This document shows, in pieces, positions 1 to 6,200 of a stretch of 10,539 nt of DNA. The stretch comes from an uncultured Eggerthella sp. (GTDB taxonomy: Bacteria; Actinomycetota; Coriobacteriia; Coriobacteriales; Eggerthellaceae), in assembly GCA_900551155.1 (NCBI GenBank), contig URVA01000046.1:1-10539 (forward strand), given 5' to 3'. Made by a program: the position numbers and the translations under genes. Each line of letters starts with the position of its first letter. Positions within the stretch are counted from its first letter, which is position 1. Below the pieces are notes generated by a model that was given only the letters and a program-made list of their open reading frames with translations, had not been told where the DNA came from and did not search any database.

Positions 1-603
1 GCCAGCAGGACCGCCAAAGGCATAAGCAGCATTGATCTTCTGTGTGCCGTGACCTTCGATTTCTACCTTGGTATCGCGCGGAATTGAAACAAGCGTCGCC
101 TTACCAACGTTAGCATCTACACGTACCAAAATCATGGTGTCTGAACGGCTTGCGGTATCACCCTCGCGAGCGTCCGAACCAAGAAGCAACACGTAGTAAG
201 GTTCTTGAACGGTGCTTTCACTAAGGACGGTATCCAATTCGCTTCGCTGTTCGGAGTCCATCTTCATGGAATCCGAAATGGAATTCATATACAGTGCAGC
301 TGCGGCACCTACTGCAACACACAACACCACAATTACCGCAAGCACAATAAGAATTGCCTTTTTGACTTTACCGTGCTTCTTGCGCTTTTTACGAACGCGA
401 ACCAACTCAGGATCCGAAAGCGTTGACGAAGAATGCGAAGAGTGCCTCTGAGTGGACGTTGGACGATAAGAATCTCCCATTCTTGGGGTGCTACTGGTTG
501 GAATATTTGATGTATTGGAAGTATTAGGCATAGAAGGCGTATTAGACCTATTCGATGAATTTGCCGAATACTTGTTTTCCGAACTATTTGCGTGTTTAGC
601 CAT
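1..603 (-). CDS. LytR-CpsA-Psr (LCP) family protein, N-terminal part, runs off the left edge
   Basis: LCP enzymes transfer undecaprenyl-linked glycopolymers (teichoic acids, capsule, arabinogalactan) onto peptidoglycan on the outer face of the membrane. Reading from the ATG at 603, 201 residues are visible. Residues 1-66 form a Ser/Asn/Thr-rich cytosolic segment. Residues 69-82 are a Lys/Arg cluster, and 83-105 form one transmembrane helix, giving type II topology with the catalytic domain outside. The LCP domain starts near residue 136 with LLLGSDAR, followed by SDTMILVRVD, the SIPRDT motif and KINAAYAFGG. These carry the conserved Asp and Arg residues that bind the metal and lipid pyrophosphate in this family. 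The rest of the domain lies outside the window. A purine-rich AAGAAGG (619-625) lies 15 bases upstream of the ATG, which is rather far. The next in-frame Met codons (25 and 42) have no better site, so I keep this start. Which polymer it transfers cannot be told. Confidence 0.93.
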   Translation of the reverse strand, partial: MAKHANSSENKYSANSSNRSNTPSMPNTSNTSNIPTSSTPRMGDSYRPTSTQRHSSHSSSTLSDPELVRVRKKRKKHGKVKKAILIVLAVIVVLCVAVGAAAALYMNSISDSMKMDSEQRSELDTVLSESTVQEPYYVLLLGSDAREGDTASRSDTMILVRVDANVGKATLVSIPRDTKVEIEGHGTQKINAAYAFGGPAG

Positions 604-846
604 AAATTACTTAGATAACCTTCTTTGCGCCTTACTAAGCTGAATTCAGGTCAGCCTTGCCAGACCAACCTTGCAAGTTAGGTATTTCTAACTAGGCAAT
701 GCGAATCCAGCATAAGGCGAAGTAAACCTACACATACAGGTCATTAGGTTAAAGAGTTAAGGCAAATATCCAAGGGTTTCGTAACGTTTAATAAGATATG
801 TGTCATAAACACATTCGGCATTTCGGGAGCGTTACAAAATATCCAT

Positions 847-917
847 TTAACGGTGCAAATCAGATGCGCAATAGGTGTTATATCGCTGACTGTTTTTCCA
901 AGAAAATTAACGGTGCA
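847..917. repeat. Direct repeat TTAACGGTGCA, two copies 60 bp apart
   Basis: The 11-mer TTAACGGTGCA occurs at 847-857 and again at 907-917, so the start-to-start distance is exactly 60 bp, close to six helical turns. Both copies end in GTGCA, the same core found in the phased repeats at 1373-1425. It may be a paired regulator site, but the function is unknown. Confidence 0.5.
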
Positions 918-1009
918 CTATGAAAAGCGTTTAAACAACTAGGCTTTGCAGAGCACCTAAAGAGCCTGATAGATGTAACAAAACAACTGCTAAATGAACC
1001 ATACGCTCC

Positions 1010-1037
1010 TTACGTGATACGTAAAGGCTGCTATAAT
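1010..1037 (+). promoter_or_regulatory. Possible extended -10 promoter with overlapping palindromic operator
   Basis: TGCTATAAT at 1029-1037 matches an extended -10 element with a perfect TATAAT hexamer. No good -35 is present. Its place is taken by the perfect 6+3+6 palindrome TTACGTGATACGTAA (1010-1024), whose position would let a regulator block or help polymerase. The predicted start is near 1043-1045 on the plus strand, so the transcript would run through two hairpins and antisense to the small ORF at 1193-1276. This is inference from sequence only. Confidence 0.45.
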
Positions 1038-1047
1038 CTTACCTATC

Positions 1048-1080
1048 AACGGCGTCCCGCCTAGGTCGGGCAGCTCCGTT
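1048..1080 (+). other. Hairpin just after the predicted plus-strand start, followed by TTTT
   Basis: AACGG (1048-1052) pairs with CCGTT (1076-1080), and an inner CCCG (1056-1059) pairs with CGGG (1067-1070). The outer arm runs into four T residues (1079-1082). It could be a weak terminator or attenuator of a very short plus-strand transcript, or a structural element of an antisense RNA. Confidence 0.4.
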
Positions 1081-1088
1081 TTCATTCG

Positions 1089-1123
1089 GGGGCCGAGTGT
1101 TGCTGAAATAATTCCTCGGTCCC
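1089..1123. other. 9-bp hairpin in the putative antisense RNA region
   Basis: GGGGCCGAG (1089-1097) pairs with CTCGGTCCC (1115-1123) over nine positions, with one G-U wobble and a 17-base loop. No T-run follows on the plus strand. It is more likely RNA structure than a terminator. Confidence 0.4.
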
Positions 1124-1185
1124 TCGAAATCTTTCAGATGCTGTTCGTATCACCTCCTCTTTTGCATAGATACTGTTACAGAGCT

Positions 1186-1203
1186 ACCGAAATCACTTTC
1201 GGT
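1186..1203. other. Perfect hairpin overlapping the stop codon of the small ORF
   Basis: ACCGAAA (1186-1192), loop TCAC (1193-1196), TTTCGGT (1197-1203): a perfect 7-bp stem with a tetraloop. On the minus strand the loop contains the TGA stop of the 27-codon ORF. No T-run follows on either strand, so it is not a standard intrinsic terminator. It may stabilise or pair with an antisense RNA. Confidence 0.5.
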
Positions 1204-1276
1204 TCTGCAACGCTACGACAAAAGCAATGATTACAGAAAACATCGCACAGATGGCGATAATAGTATCTGCATCCAT
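1193..1276 (-). CDS. 27-residue hydrophobic small protein, possible type I toxin-like peptide
   Basis: This short frame starts at the ATG at 1274-1276, six bases after a GAAAGGAG ribosome binding site (1283-1290), and stops at TGA (1193-1195). The product begins MDADTIIAICAMF, is hydrophobic over about residues 5-23, and ends in QNRK. An acidic N-terminus, one membrane span and a short basic tail is the layout of small holin-like or Fst/TxpA-type toxins of Gram-positive bacteria. No family can be assigned by eye. The stop codon lies in the loop of a hairpin (1186-1203). A plus-strand promoter at 1029-1037 could make an antisense RNA across its 3' end, as in type I toxin-antitoxin loci. A minus-strand TATAAA (1321-1326) could be its -10, but I see no good -35. 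The coding status rests on the ribosome binding site and composition only. Confidence 0.45.
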   Translation of the reverse strand: MDADTIIAICAMFSVIIAFVVALQNRK

Positions 1277-1372
1277 AAGCAGCTCCTTTCTCAGAGGCTG
1301 CCCGAGGTGACGAAACGCCGTTTATATCGTCGCAGACTAAATTCACATGAAAGAGAACTTTGAGACATATTT

Positions 1373-1425
1373 AGTGCACATAAAAGCATAAGAAAGTGCA
1401 CATGGCACTCATATGAATTGCACAT
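1373..1425. repeat. Three 9-bp repeats phased at exactly 22 bp
   Basis: AGTGCACAT occurs at 1373-1381 and 1395-1403, and the near copy ATTGCACAT at 1417-1425. The start-to-start distance is 22 bp both times, about two helical turns, so all three lie on one face of the DNA. The first two contain the palindrome GTGCAC. The spacers are unrelated to each other. This looks like a binding array for a regulator and sits upstream of the small ORF on its strand. Confidence 0.6.
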
Positions 1426-1446
1426 ACTATTAGACATACAAAACAG

Positions 1447-1489
1447 AAAAAGAGGACCGACATGCGTAAACGCATTCAATCCTCTTTTT
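1447..1489. terminator. Strong bidirectional intrinsic terminator
   Basis: AAAAAGAGGA (1447-1456) and TCCTCTTTTT (1480-1489) are a perfect 10-bp inverted repeat. Inside it ATGCG (1462-1466) and CGCAT (1471-1475) form a second perfect stem with a TAAA loop. Both strands read into a T-run. On the minus strand it would end the secDF operon, about 120 bases after the DUF1292-like stop. Confidence 0.8.
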
Positions 1490-1611
1490 GATTTCCCGTA
1501 CGCAGTATTTCACTAACGCAACATCCACGTACTTAGTTATTAATCACGCAAGCGTAAACGCACAGGCGCTTATTTGAAGCCCTTCAAGCGCCCGCCCGTC
1601 AAGCGCAAGTA

Positions 1612-1932
1612 CTATTCGAAGTCGTACAAATCCTTCGTTGCATGCTTGAAGTCGTCGTATACTTCTGCAGCAATTGCGTCATCGAGCACCAGCTCAAAAC
1701 CAGCAGGTTGACCATCTTCGTCAAGTTCAGTTACCTCCAAAACGGTAACTTCGCCCGATCCGCCTACTTCAGAACCTTCTCCCACATTATAGAAGAAGCC
1801 ATAACGACGATCCTGGTGAATAATCAGACCCAAAAACTCCAGATCTACCGTATCACCCGACTCATCTTGGAACGTAAATACAGTCCCCTCTTCTACTGGT
1901 GGTGCAAAATTTGGTGCGCTACCTTCTCTCAT
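1612..1932 (-). CDS. DUF1292-like acidic small protein
   Basis: This encodes 106 residues. After a short leader it has FTFQDESGDTVDLEFLGL, then a segment with RRYGFFYNV, then VTVLEVTELDEDGQPAGFELV and a C-terminal helix ending DLYDFE. The pattern (acidic D-E-x-G strand, aromatic Y-G/Y-V strand, D-E-D-G turn, acidic end) fits the DUF1292 / YrzB family. These are small acidic proteins of about 90-110 residues whose biochemical role is not established. The start is well supported: AAAAGGAGGAAG lies directly upstream, and the ATG shares its A with the TAA stop of secDF (TAATG), so translation is probably coupled. In many Firmicutes this family sits near alaS and ruvX; here it follows secDF. That is worth noting but does not prove a secretion role. 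No membrane segment is seen. Confidence 0.75.
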   Translation of the reverse strand: MREGSAPNFAPPVEEGTVFTFQDESGDTVDLEFLGLIIHQDRRYGFFYNVGEGSEVGGSGEVTVLEVTELDEDGQPAGFELVLDDAIAAEVYDDFKHATKDLYDFE

Positions 1933-4922
1933 TACTTCTTCCTCCTTTTGCGGTTATGAGAAGCAGAATTGCCTGCTGAGCTATTTGATGCTTGCGAAGC
2001 TGATTTTGCCGTTTCGTCTGCTGCTACCGTTTCCTTATTCGCCGCAGCTTCCCCTGCCGCTACTGCCGCTTTTGCTTCTTCGTTAGAAGCGGGTGGCAAC
2101 GTAGAAGCAAAGGTAAACAACTGGACATCGGAGCCATATTTCTTTATCAACTTGGCGTTCTTTGGTTCGCGGGACTTCCACATCGCGTAAAGCGGAGTTG
2201 CTACCGCAATAGATGAATACGAACCAGCAATCAAACCGACCGCCATAGCAAACGCAAAGTCCTTCAGCGTTTCGCCACCGAACAGTAACATACCAAATAC
2301 AGGCACAAACGAGGTCAGCGTGGTGTTAATCGTACGAATAAATACCTGGTTGATGGAATGGTTTGCCATAGACATGAAGGTGCACTTCAGCGACGATTCC
2401 TTCATATTGTCATTAATACGGTGGAATACAACAACGGTGTCGTAGAGCGAATAACCCAAAATAGTAAGCAGAGCCGCTACCATGTTCGGGGTAATTTCAC
2501 GACCAACCAACGCGTAAATACCAACCACGATTATGAGGTCGTGCAGCAATGCCACAACCGCCATAATGCCCATCTTGTATTCGAAGCGAATTGCAATGTA
2601 GGCAATAATCAACAGCAGCGATACCGCAAACGCAATGGCCGAAGACTGAATTACGCCAGCGCCCCAGTCAGGACCTACGGTGTTTACCTCGAAACTATCG
2701 GTTGAAATACCCAAATCGCTTGCGATTTGGTTTGCCGTTGTAGCAGCATCTTCAGGAGAAGTGTTGGTCGTACGAACTAAGAACCCTGCCGATCCGTCAG
2801 CGTTGGTGGTCTGAACCACTGCTTCAGGCTCGCCCGCATCAGCGCAAGCTGCACGCATGTCTTCAATAGAAATATCTCCCGTGTTGTGGAATGCAATCGA
2901 AGTACCGCCCACAAATTCGATACCGAACTGCACGCCCTTAATGCCCACTACCGCAACAGAAAGAACGATCAGTGCCGCTGAAAGGGAAAGCAGTATTTTG
3001 CGCACGCCCATGAAATTGATATCGCGGCGCAAGAAACGACCCTTCAACTGGTCGAGCGTCTTGTGGGCGAACGACTTAGGGATGTCGGTCGAGGGTTGAT
3101 CCGCTGCTGCCTCACCGCGAGAAGCCGCCGCAGCACCCTTCGCACCCTTGCCCAGTGCGTTATCGGGACGCAAAACCTCATCAGGAGCAAGCGTCGTTTC
3201 GGTAAGTTCAGCATATACCGGAGCTGCTTCTTCGCAATCCTTAATACCCCAGAATCCTGGGTGACGAGCAATAACCTTTGGAGCCAGCAAACGAATAAGC
3301 GGTGCTTTCAAAAGTAACATCATTACGATATCGCACATAATACCCAAAGCCAACGTCATGCCGAAGCCCTTGACGGAAGCGCTTGCCAAGAAGAACAAGG
3401 TCAACGCAGATACCAACGTTACTAAGTCAGCGTCAATAGAGGTTTCAATGCCGTGACGAACACCTGTGATGGAAGCAGCGCGCACGCTTCGTCCCATACG
3501 TATTTCTTCACGGAAGCGTTCCAAAACCAGAATGGATGAGTCAGCCGCCATACCAATGGTAAGAACGATACCTGCAATACCTGCCAAAGACAGCGAGAAT
3601 AAACCAAACGCAGAAAGCGTTGCCAGCAAACCAAGATAGAAGATTGCAAATACCACCATGGCTGCTGCCGTCAAAAGACCAAGGCCACGATAGAAGCAAA
3701 TCAAGTACAGAATAACCAGCGTCAAGCCAAGAATCGCAACCAGAAGACCGCTCATCAATGCATCTTGACCAAGTGTAGGTCCAACTACCTGGCTCTGTTC
3801 GTAGTGGAAACTTACGGGCAACGAACCAGATTCAAGAACGGTCTGCAAGGACTGAGCCTCTTCGAGTGAATAGCCGCCCGTAATAGCAACCTGACCACCC
3901 GTGATTTCAGACTGAACGGCAGGAGCCGACTGAATCTGGCCGTCCAAAACAATAACAATCTGACCGTTAGTAGGAGCCAATTCGCGCGTCGCCTGAGCAA
4001 ACGCTTCGGTTCCTTCGCTATCAAGTGTCAAATTAACAGCGTAATAATTGCTGGTTTCTGATTCCTTATCCACCGTTACACGCGTGATGTTTTCGCCCGT
4101 AATAAGAGGCGTATAGGATCCGCTCACACTGCGATACTGCATTTCGCCTGATGGGAACTGATTTCCCATATCGTCAGTAATCACGCCTTGCTGTACGTAA
4201 GTGCCGTTAGCAATAGCGGTTTGATCAGCTTCATCGGTAAAGGAATCAGCACGAGCGAATTCCAATTTACCTGTTTTGCCAATGGTTTCTAATGCCGTTT
4301 CAGTATCGGAAAGACCAGGAATCTGAACCAAAATTTGGTCCGTGCCCTGAACCTGAACTGTTGCCTCAGATGCACCTAAGGCATTAACGCGCGATTCAAT
4401 AATTGCGCGCGACTTTTCCATGTCTTCCTGGGTTACTTCATGACCATCGGTACCCTGCGCGGTAAGAACAACCGAAAGACCGCCCTGAATATCCAGACCC
4501 TGATTGATCTTGTCTTGCGGCGGCATAAACATAAATACCGAAGCGATAATCAAAAGCGTCGTAACAATCAAAAGCCACATGTTACGACGGTTCGAGTTAC
4601 CGCCACCGCCTGCCTGCTTTATGCGGCGTTCGCGATCCTTCTTGCGCTGCTTTGCTGCAGCAGCATTTGCACGCTGTGCGCGGGCGCGATCCTTTTCGCG
4701 TTTGCGCTCTGCACGTGCCTTTTCTTTTGCTTTCGCATCACGTGCTTTCGCTTTCGCCTTGGCATCACGCTTTACTGCTTTATCTTCAGTTTTAGCAGCA
4801 CTCGGTTGAGTAGCTTTTTCCTCAACGACTTTTGCCTCTTCGGCTGCATTATCAGTTGCAGCCTCTTCAGCGTCGCGCTTTACTTCTTCGCCTTCTGTTT
4901 CTTTTTTCGGTGTCTCGGCCAT
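1932..4922 (-). CDS. secDF: Single-chain SecDF protein translocase subunit
   Basis: SecD and SecF use the proton gradient to help SecYEG pull exported proteins across the membrane. Here both are in one 996-residue chain. Residues 1-113 form a cytosolic Lys/Ala/Arg/Glu-rich extension that looks coiled-coil. Residue 115 begins TM1. The SecD signature QGLDIQGGLSVVL is at 141-153. The periplasmic P1 region covers about 155-375. GPTLG (381-385) precedes TM2-6, with IGMAADSSILVLERFREE (456-473) carrying Asp461. A linker of about 80 residues (560-635) joins the SecF half, which has FGIEFVGGT (666-674), HD at 794-795 and LGYSLYDTVVVFHR (822-835) with Asp828 and Arg835. These are the conserved charged residues of the proton path. 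The tail (935-996) is Ala/Ser-rich and ends in a basic RKRRKK. The start ATG follows AGAAGGA with a good spacing. yajC is not between tgt and this gene. Confidence 0.96.
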   Translation of the reverse strand: MAETPKKETEGEEVKRDAEEAATDNAAEEAKVVEEKATQPSAAKTEDKAVKRDAKAKAKARDAKAKEKARAERKREKDRARAQRANAAAAKQRKKDRERRIKQAGGGGNSNRRNMWLLIVTTLLIIASVFMFMPPQDKINQGLDIQGGLSVVLTAQGTDGHEVTQEDMEKSRAIIESRVNALGASEATVQVQGTDQILVQIPGLSDTETALETIGKTGKLEFARADSFTDEADQTAIANGTYVQQGVITDDMGNQFPSGEMQYRSVSGSYTPLITGENITRVTVDKESETSNYYAVNLTLDSEGTEAFAQATRELAPTNGQIVIVLDGQIQSAPAVQSEITGGQVAITGGYSLEEAQSLQTVLESGSLPVSFHYEQSQVVGPTLGQDALMSGLLVAILGLTLVILYLICFYRGLGLLTAAAMVVFAIFYLGLLATLSAFGLFSLSLAGIAGIVLTIGMAADSSILVLERFREEIRMGRSVRAASITGVRHGIETSIDADLVTLVSALTLFFLASASVKGFGMTLALGIMCDIVMMLLLKAPLIRLLAPKVIARHPGFWGIKDCEEAAPVYAELTETTLAPDEVLRPDNALGKGAKGAAAASRGEAAADQPSTDIPKSFAHKTLDQLKGRFLRRDINFMGVRKILLSLSAALIVLSVAVVGIKGVQFGIEFVGGTSIAFHNTGDISIEDMRAACADAGEPEAVVQTTNADGSAGFLVRTTNTSPEDAATTANQIASDLGISTDSFEVNTVGPDWGAGVIQSSAIAFAVSLLLIIAYIAIRFEYKMGIMAVVALLHDLIIVVGIYALVGREITPNMVAALLTILGYSLYDTVVVFHRINDNMKESSLKCTFMSMANHSINQVFIRTINTTLTSFVPVFGMLLFGGETLKDFAFAMAVGLIAGSYSSIAVATPLYAMWKSREPKNAKLIKKYGSDVQLFTFASTLPPASNEEAKAAVAAGEAAANKETVAADETAKSASQASNSSAGNSASHNRKRRKK

Positions 4923-4969
4923 AGTTTTCCTTCTTGCAAATACAAAGAGAAGTTATTTAAAAAGTACAG

Positions 4970-4999
4970 TAACGATTAATAATAGCTCGTTAATCGTTA
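4970..4999. repeat. Perfect 10-bp inverted repeat in the secDF leader
   Basis: TAACGATTAA (4970-4979) and TTAATCGTTA (4990-4999) are perfect inverted copies around a 10-base spacer. It lies between tgt and secDF, about 48 bases before the secDF start and just after a possible promoter. The stem is AT-rich and the next T-run on the minus strand is about seven bases away, so it could be a weak terminator, an operator or a leader hairpin. Confidence 0.55.
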
Positions 5000-5012
5000 A
5001 CCTGTTGTTACT

Positions 5013-5043
5013 TCTATAAAAACTGCAGCTAAAAGCCATGCAA
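5013..5043 (-). promoter_or_regulatory. Weak candidate promoter for secDF
   Basis: On the minus strand TTGCAT (5038-5043) and TATAGA (5013-5018) resemble -35 and -10 elements with a long 19-base spacer; TTTATA (5015-5020) would give 17. A start near 5006 would place the inverted repeat at 4970-4999 in the early leader. Read-through from tgt is an equally possible way to express secDF. Confidence 0.3.
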
Positions 5044-5054
5044 TTTGAAGCAAC

Positions 5055-6200
5055 TTAGTAATCCTGCGCTGCTGGTGAGTGCATCCATTCCTGATAGAAA
5101 TCCTCGTACGCATCTTGCAGAATTGCTTCACGTGCTCGATTCATTAGATCAATCAGGAAATGCAGGTTATGAATACTCAGCAAAATACTACCCAGCATTT
5201 CATTTTGCTTCACCAAGTGCCTGATATATGAGCGACTGTGAGTCTGGCAGGTAGGACACGTGCACTTTTCATCCAGCGGACCAAAGTCGTGGATAAAGCG
5301 GGCATTACGCATATTCATGCGACCCTGAGACGAAAATGCCGTTCCCATACGAGCGGTTCGCGTTGGCAGCACGCAGTCAAACATATCCACACCTTCGTGA
5401 ACTGCACGAACGAGCGTGGTAGGATTGCCTACCCCCATTACATAGCGTGGCTTATTCTCGGGGCAGGCGCGCGCAACATCGCCGAGCGTTTCGAACATAA
5501 CTTCGTGATCTTCGCCTACCGAATAGCCGCCAATGCCAAAGCCCTTAAAATCCTTGTGACCACTGCGCACGCTTTCGTCGCTAATTTCCTTCAAGCGGCG
5601 AATAGATTCAAGGCGCATATCCAGATTCATTCCGCCCTGACAAATTGCGAAAAGCGCCTGATCTTCTCGGGTATGAGCGGCCAAACAACGCTTCGCCCAG
5701 GCAGACGACAAATCTACTGCACGCTGCACGAATTCGCGCGTCGCAGGATAAGGCGGACATTGATCCAGCTGCATAATAATATCGGCACCCAACTTCTGCT
5801 GGATATCCATGTTAGTTTCTGGGGTCCAGCGAATTTTGCTGCCGTCATAGATGGATGAAAACGTTACGCCATCGTCATCGAGCTTTAAGGTGTCAGCCAA
5901 CGAAAAAATCTGAAATCCACCGGAATCGGTAAGGATTGGACCATCGTAGGCCATGAATTTATGAAGACCACCTGCCTCAGCAATAAGGTCTGCCCCTGGA
6001 CGCAGTGACAGATGATAGGTGTTTGAAAGCACGATCTGCGCACCTAGCTCTTTGAGCATCTGCGGACGAATACCTTTGACCGTCGCGCTCGTGCCCACAG
6101 GCATAAACAGTGGAGTGCGCACTGTGCCGTGAGCTGTTTCGAATAGACCAGCACGCGCATGGCCAGACTGCGCTTCTAACGTGAAATCGAAAAGCGCCAC
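5055..6200 (-). CDS. tgt: tRNA-guanine transglycosylase (queuine/preQ1 tRNA-ribosyltransferase)
   Basis: Tgt swaps guanine at position 34 of GUN-anticodon tRNAs for preQ1, the committing step of bacterial queuosine synthesis on tRNA. The 381 residues match the usual bacterial length of about 375. Visible motifs are PVGTSATVKG (34-43), SNTYHLSLRPG (59-69), LTDSGGFQIFSL (90-101) with Asp92 as expected general base, QGGM (188-191), GIGGYSVGE (222-230) and MFDCVLPTRTARMG (273-286) with Asp275 as expected nucleophile. CTCPTC (313-318) plus His344 form the zinc site, with the same 31-residue span as in E. coli. The start is GTG, its G shared with the TAG stop of the upstream HAD gene (TAGTG). There is only a weak ribosome site (AGGA), so translation is probably coupled. 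The next two pathway steps are encoded by queH-queA on the opposite strand at 7321-9189. Confidence 0.97.
   Translation of the reverse strand: MALFDFTLEAQSGHARAGLFETAHGTVRTPLFMPVGTSATVKGIRPQMLKELGAQIVLSNTYHLSLRPGADLIAEAGGLHKFMAYDGPILTDSGGFQIFSLADTLKLDDDGVTFSSIYDGSKIRWTPETNMDIQQKLGADIIMQLDQCPPYPATREFVQRAVDLSSAWAKRCLAAHTREDQALFAICQGGMNLDMRLESIRRLKEISDESVRSGHKDFKGFGIGGYSVGEDHEVMFETLGDVARACPENKPRYVMGVGNPTTLVRAVHEGVDMFDCVLPTRTARMGTAFSSQGRMNMRNARFIHDFGPLDEKCTCPTCQTHSRSYIRHLVKQNEMLGSILLSIHNLHFLIDLMNRAREAILQDAYEDFYQEWMHSPAAQDY

Larger units (their letters stand above)
604..1192. other. Non-coding stretch between the LCP gene and the small hydrophobic ORF
   Basis: No open frame with a credible start and ribosome binding site is visible here. 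The left part (604-840) must hold the LCP promoter, but I see no clear -35/-10 pair. The segment contains an 11-base direct repeat (847-857 and 907-917), a 15-base palindrome touching an extended -10 promoter (1010-1037) and two hairpins (1048-1080 and 1089-1123). It also has a perfect copy of the 16S rRNA 3' anti-Shine-Dalgarno sequence on the plus strand (1149-1158). These are listed separately. No tRNA cloverleaf is seen. Confidence 0.6.
1277..1611. other. Non-coding stretch between the small ORF and the DUF1292-like gene
   Basis: It contains the possible -10 of the small ORF (1321-1326), three phased GTGCAC-type repeats (1373-1425) and the bidirectional terminator (1447-1489). A second hairpin (1565-1592; GGCGC/GCGCC plus TTGAAG/CTTCAA) lies just after the DUF1292-like gene and lacks a T-run. 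A 62-codon minus-strand frame (1291-1479) starts inside the terminator stem and does not look like a protein. Confidence 0.55.

Noticed and set aside
1048..1123. tRNA or known riboswitch in the hairpin-rich stretch
   Set aside because: The two stems do not build a cloverleaf, no T-loop GTTCRANNC is present, and no known aptamer core was recognised.
1373..1425. CRISPR array
   Set aside because: The repeat is only 9 bp with 13-bp spacers and no cas gene is present.
1291..1479. 62-codon minus-strand frame upstream of the small ORF
   Set aside because: It begins inside the stem of the bidirectional terminator, its apparent ribosome site is part of that stem, and the Cys/Ser-rich product has no protein-like pattern.
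4440..4979. 179-codon plus-strand frame opposite the secDF start
   Set aside because: It mirrors the Lys/Ala-rich N-terminal coding of secDF, is rich in Cys/Phe runs, and has no family motif.
5238..5858. 206-codon plus-strand frame opposite tgt
   Set aside because: tgt is certain on the other strand with all catalytic motifs, and this frame lies fully within it.
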